From CAMEGH01 sp052103595 (GTDB taxonomy: Bacteria > Patescibacteriota > Saccharimonadia > Saccharimonadales > Saccharimonadaceae), in NCBI GenBank assembly GCA_052103595.1, contig JBQEKC010000002.1:147960-211959 (forward strand): a stretch of 64,000 nucleotides of DNA, written 5' to 3'. The notes below the pieces were generated by a model. The model searched no databases and had not been told where the DNA came from. It saw nothing but the letters and a program-made list of their open reading frames with translations. Made by a program: the position numbers and the translations under genes. Positions 61,352 to 64,000 of this stretch are shown piece after piece (position 1 is the first letter of the stretch; each line of letters opens with the position of its first letter).

Positions 61352-63442
61352 ATGAATCCAAATAACCCTTATAATCCAAACCAACAACCAGAGCAGTCAC
61401 CTGCTCCGCAAACGCCGCCGCCGTACCAAACATTGCCAACAGTGGCTGTGAACGATACGCCATCGCAAACACACGCCCCTCAGCCACAAACACCACAACC
61501 GTGGCAATCACAGCAATTTCCGCAAACGCCACCGCAACAAACATCTGCACCAGCACAAAACAGCTGGCCACAACAAACACCGTCACAGCCACCACAGTCA
61601 ATGGGTGGAGCTGGTAGCCCTGAACCTTCTCGTACACCGCCGCCACGCATGCGTCGCTACGACAAGGCACCGCTTCCTGTGCGCATGATGGGGTGGCTAA
61701 AGAAAAACTGGTGGGCGCCAGTTGTCGGGCTGTTAATTCTTGCTGTAGTTGGTGATGTGATCTTTCAGATCGCTCAGCCCGCAAACGCACTCCCACAGGG
61801 GACAGTTATTAGTGGTGCTGATGTGAGCGGTATGGATCGATCTGAAGCGGTTGCATCACTCAACAATGCCTATGGTGAAGTTAAGACAGAGATTTATTTC
61901 GGTGAATCGACTATTCCCTATACCATCCCTACAGCTAAAGAGGTTGGTATTAATGTCGATAACACTTCTCGTCTTGAAAATGTTTCATATCCGTTGTGGC
62001 TTCGTTTGATTCCGACGTCATATATGTGGGCTTCATCACTCAACAATATTGGCGAACCGCTTTATAATTACGACAAATCAACACTTGATACATTTGCACT
62101 TAAAAACCTGGGTGATGATTGTACGATCGAGCCAAAAAATGCCACGCTCAAGCTAGAAGATGACCGCTTTACGGTTGTCAGTGCAGTCCCGGGTGGTAAA
62201 TGTAATATTACCGAATTTAAGAATGCTGCTAGCAACGCCACAATGGGTGATGACGGCAAAATTACTATTCGTACACCAATTAACGAAACACCGGCACCGC
62301 TCACAGACGCAATTGCGCAGCAGCTTGCTGACGAGCTTAATCACAATCTTTCACGCGATATGCCACTGCAAGCAGGCGGCAAAACAGAAACCGTTCCAGT
62401 GCGCACAGTGAAGGGTTGGCTGTCGTTTAAAGCAGTCATTCCAGAGGCAAAAGAGGGTGAAGAAGCCGCACCGCCACGGCTCGCAATGGTCATTGAAAAA
62501 GAACGCCTTCGCAAGTATTTTGACGGCTCGATTGCCTCACGAGTCGAGAAAAAACCAGGTGTCACAAAGATTGCCACAACCGATTTCACTGAAACATCAC
62601 ATACCGAAGGTGCTTCGGGTGTATTGATTGATCTTGATAAAACCATCCCAACTATCGAGGCCTTTATTGGTCGTCGTGCAAATAGTGCTGTTGTTCACAC
62701 TGGACCCGTAGCGCCAACCGTGCAGTACACGCGCACGTACACGCCAACTGAAAATGGATTCCGAGCGCTGATTGAACAGTTTGCGCACGATAACAAAGGT
62801 AAAATCGGCATTGTCTTCCAAGAGGTCGGCGGCAAAAAGCCCTACACTTCAGGAGCGGCCAATGATCGTATTGTTATGAAAGGCTCTGGCATTGAAGCAA
62901 CCTATCTTGCGTATGCGGCACAAGCGGGGATTGAGGATGGTTCGATTCAGCCAACCGATCGTATTGTTGGTTCGCAAAGTGTGGAAGATTGTGTTGCGGC
63001 AGCGATTGAACGCCAGGATTACGATTGTTCACGCGCCTTGCTTGATAAAGTAACACACGCCAGAGTTCAGCAGCGTATGCAAGAGATCGGGCTAACTAGC
63101 ACCTCATTTAGCGGTGAATTTAACACAACGACTGCTCGTGATGCAGCAACCTTCACGCAACGGCTTCTTGATCGAGATTTGCCAATCAAGAAGTGGGGAT
63201 CGCTCGAGCAGCCAATGCGTAACACCAGTTTGCGTGCAGGATTTATCGGTGGCTCATCGGGAAATGTTGTTTCTTTCGGTGGCGAGGAAGATGGTAACTA
63301 CAGCGAAGCGGGTTACATCTCACTAAAAGGTCGCTATTATGTCTCGTTTGTGTCAGAGGGAAGTGACGCACAAACTGCCGCAAAACTCATTCAGGCAATC
63401 GATAAACTCCGCCTTGAAAAATCCGAATTAAAAGGCAACTAG
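61352..63442 (+). CDS. Wall-associated protein with VanW/YoaR-like and degenerate beta-lactamase-like domains
   Basis: 696 residues. The first 105 are a Pro/Gln-rich cytoplasmic stretch, then one helix (about 122-143). Outside: peptidoglycan-binding-like repeats (SGADVSGMDRSEAVASLNNAY, then TFALKNL) as in YoaR/VanW-type proteins, and a C-terminal domain (about 470-690) that follows the order of class A beta-lactamases. Where such enzymes have SxxK, this one reads KGSGIEATYLAY, without the lysine, and the SDN-like site is QDYDC. It is therefore probably a non-catalytic binding protein. A -10 (TATAAC) lies 10 nt upstream. Confidence 0.7.
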   Translation: MNPNNPYNPNQQPEQSPAPQTPPPYQTLPTVAVNDTPSQTHAPQPQTPQPWQSQQFPQTPPQQTSAPAQNSWPQQTPSQPPQSMGGAGSPEPSRTPPPRMRRYDKAPLPVRMMGWLKKNWWAPVVGLLILAVVGDVIFQIAQPANALPQGTVISGADVSGMDRSEAVASLNNAYGEVKTEIYFGESTIPYTIPTAKEVGINVDNTSRLENVSYPLWLRLIPTSYMWASSLNNIGEPLYNYDKSTLDTFALKNLGDDCTIEPKNATLKLEDDRFTVVSAVPGGKCNITEFKNAASNATMGDDGKITIRTPINETPAPLTDAIAQQLADELNHNLSRDMPLQAGGKTETVPVRTVKGWLSFKAVIPEAKEGEEAAPPRLAMVIEKERLRKYFDGSIASRVEKKPGVTKIATTDFTETSHTEGASGVLIDLDKTIPTIEAFIGRRANSAVVHTGPVAPTVQYTRTYTPTENGFRALIEQFAHDNKGKIGIVFQEVGGKKPYTSGAANDRIVMKGSGIEATYLAYAAQAGIEDGSIQPTDRIVGSQSVEDCVAAAIERQDYDCSRALLDKVTHARVQQRMQEIGLTSTSFSGEFNTTTARDAATFTQRLLDRDLPIKKWGSLEQPMRNTSLRAGFIGGSSGNVVSFGGEEDGNYSEAGYISLKGRYYVSFVSEGSDAQTAAKLIQAIDKLRLEKSELKGN

Positions 63443-63448
63443 CCACTA

Positions 63449-63477
63449 TTGACGACTAGAGGGTAATCCGCTATACT
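63449..63477 (+). promoter_or_regulatory. tRNA-Asn promoter
   Basis: TTGACG (63449-63454), 17-nt spacer, TATACT (63472-63477), just before the tRNA. The best-matching promoter in the window. Confidence 0.75.
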
Positions 63478-63488
63478 ACCTCTAGTAA

Positions 63489-63563
63489 TCCCGCGTAGCT
63501 CAGTGGTAGAGCGAACGGCTGTTAACCGTTAGGTCACTGGTTCGAGCCCAGTCGCGGGAGCCA
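63489..63563 (+). tRNA. tRNA-Asn (anticodon GTT), CCA encoded
   Basis: Acceptor stem TCCCGCG pairs with CGCGGGA, D stem GCTC/GAGC, anticodon stem AACGG/CCGTT with loop CTGTTAA (anticodon GTT), T stem ACTGG/CCAGT with TTCGAGC. CCA at 63561-63563 is encoded. Confidence 0.97.
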
Positions 63564-63582
63564 AAACAAGATATTTGAGAAG

Positions 63583-63619
63583 AAGTCCAGTAAGCATTCA
63601 CGCTACTGGACTTTCTTTT
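63583..63619 (+). terminator. Terminator after tRNA-Asn
   Basis: A 10-bp stem (63583-63592 with 63604-63613) followed by a T-rich run. The A-rich left side could also serve the minus-strand gene ending at 63632. Confidence 0.8.
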
Positions 63620-63631
63620 TGAAACGTTTCT

Positions 63632-63931
63632 CTAGAGACCTTTGCCGCCAAGTGCTTGAAATTCAGTTCCATCAGGCATTTCTGCGATGAGGGGCCGTGC
63701 TGTCATAATAAGCTCACGAATATCTTCTGGCTCAAGCGAGGCGTCGTGCGCCTCCTTGTTCTCCCAAAGCTCAGATACCCATACGTCATTCGGATTATCA
63801 GCTCTGCCTACGATATATGAAAGACATTCTTTGTTCTGCTGCAATAATTCGGCTGCTTGTAAAAGAATTACAATTAGTTCATCACGTTTACCACTCTGTG
63901 CTACAAATTTACCGAATAATCCATATTTCAT
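63632..63931 (-). CDS. Antibiotic biosynthesis monooxygenase (ABM) domain protein
   Basis: 99 residues. Start taken at the ATG at 63931 (MKYGLFGKFVAQSGKRDELI); the open frame continues to the window edge, but TATAGT a few bases upstream argues for this start. The pattern GKFVAQSGKRDEL...VSELWENKEAHDASL is that of YgiN-like ABM proteins of the ferredoxin-like fold, which act as dimers in quinone or small-molecule oxidation or in stress responses. Single gene; role unknown. Confidence 0.8.
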   Translation of the reverse strand: MKYGLFGKFVAQSGKRDELIVILLQAAELLQQNKECLSYIVGRADNPNDVWVSELWENKEAHDASLEPEDIRELIMTARPLIAEMPDGTEFQALGGKGL

Positions 63932-64000
63932 ATCATTACTATAACATTTATGTCGAAAGTCCGTAACCTCTAAGCTGAGCCAAGAGTATATATGTGACAA

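Overview
The window looks like chromosomal sequence around the replication origin of a Candidatus Saccharibacteria (TM7, Patescibacteria/CPR) member. This is inferred from the gene set: recF-dnaN-dnaA next to rpmH-rnpA-yidC-jag, many very large secreted wall hydrolases, a secreted protein with repeats resembling DUF5648, and a dense surface-glycan locus with no outer-membrane or lipid A genes. Stop usage fits the standard bacterial code, because TGA ends several genes inside ATGA or TGATG overlaps. No CRISPR array, insertion sequence or prophage is visible.

Layout. 1-13804: two tandem, paralogous modules. Each has a large membrane-anchored scaffold protein whose C-terminus is a metallopeptidase (M15-like in the first, M23 in the second), a secreted three-domain wall hydrolase, and small single-pass proteins with extracytoplasmic beta domains. 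A lipoprotein gene on the opposite strand interrupts the first module. 13788-20212: replication genes recF, dnaN and dnaA, DnaA boxes on both sides of dnaA (probable oriC), then rpmH, a 118-nt hairpin-forming element, rnpA, yidC and jag. 20260-25427: glycosyltransferases with sucC/sucD among them. 25464-34390: an ABC polysaccharide exporter (Wzm/Wzt-like), a pyruvyltransferase and several glycosyltransferases, including a GT2-kinase fusion. 34464-38689: secreted and membrane proteins. 38702-44368: ugd and the complete dTDP-rhamnose pathway (rfbA, a fused rfbC-rfbD, rfbB). 44386-57379: a Nudix hydrolase, an LCP ligase and a teichoic-acid-like cluster (tagD, a TagGH-like exporter, four CDP-alditol phosphotransferase-like genes and a fused CDP-ribitol synthase). 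57369-63442: a GT4, a polyprenyl glycosylphosphotransferase, an O-antigen-ligase-like protein and a VanW/beta-lactamase-like wall protein. 63489-63931: tRNA-Asn and a small monooxygenase-like protein.

How it fits together. The surface locus can make nucleotide sugars (dTDP-rhamnose, UDP-glucuronate) and probably CDP-glycerol and CDP-ribitol, start chains on undecaprenyl phosphate, export them through two ABC systems and attach them to the wall through LCP. The duplicated hydrolase modules would cut peptidoglycan, either the cell's own or that of a host bacterium, since known Saccharibacteria live on other bacteria. Many genes have a TATAAT-like -10 box 6-14 nt before the start codon, so leaderless transcription appears common.

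Most notable: the duplicated modules with exchanged C-terminal peptidases, an in-frame TGA in a three-domain TagF-HAD gene (54200-57379), the ribitol/glycerol polymer locus, the GT2-kinase fusion, and the hairpin between rpmH and rnpA. All family assignments come from reading motifs by eye; no database was searched.
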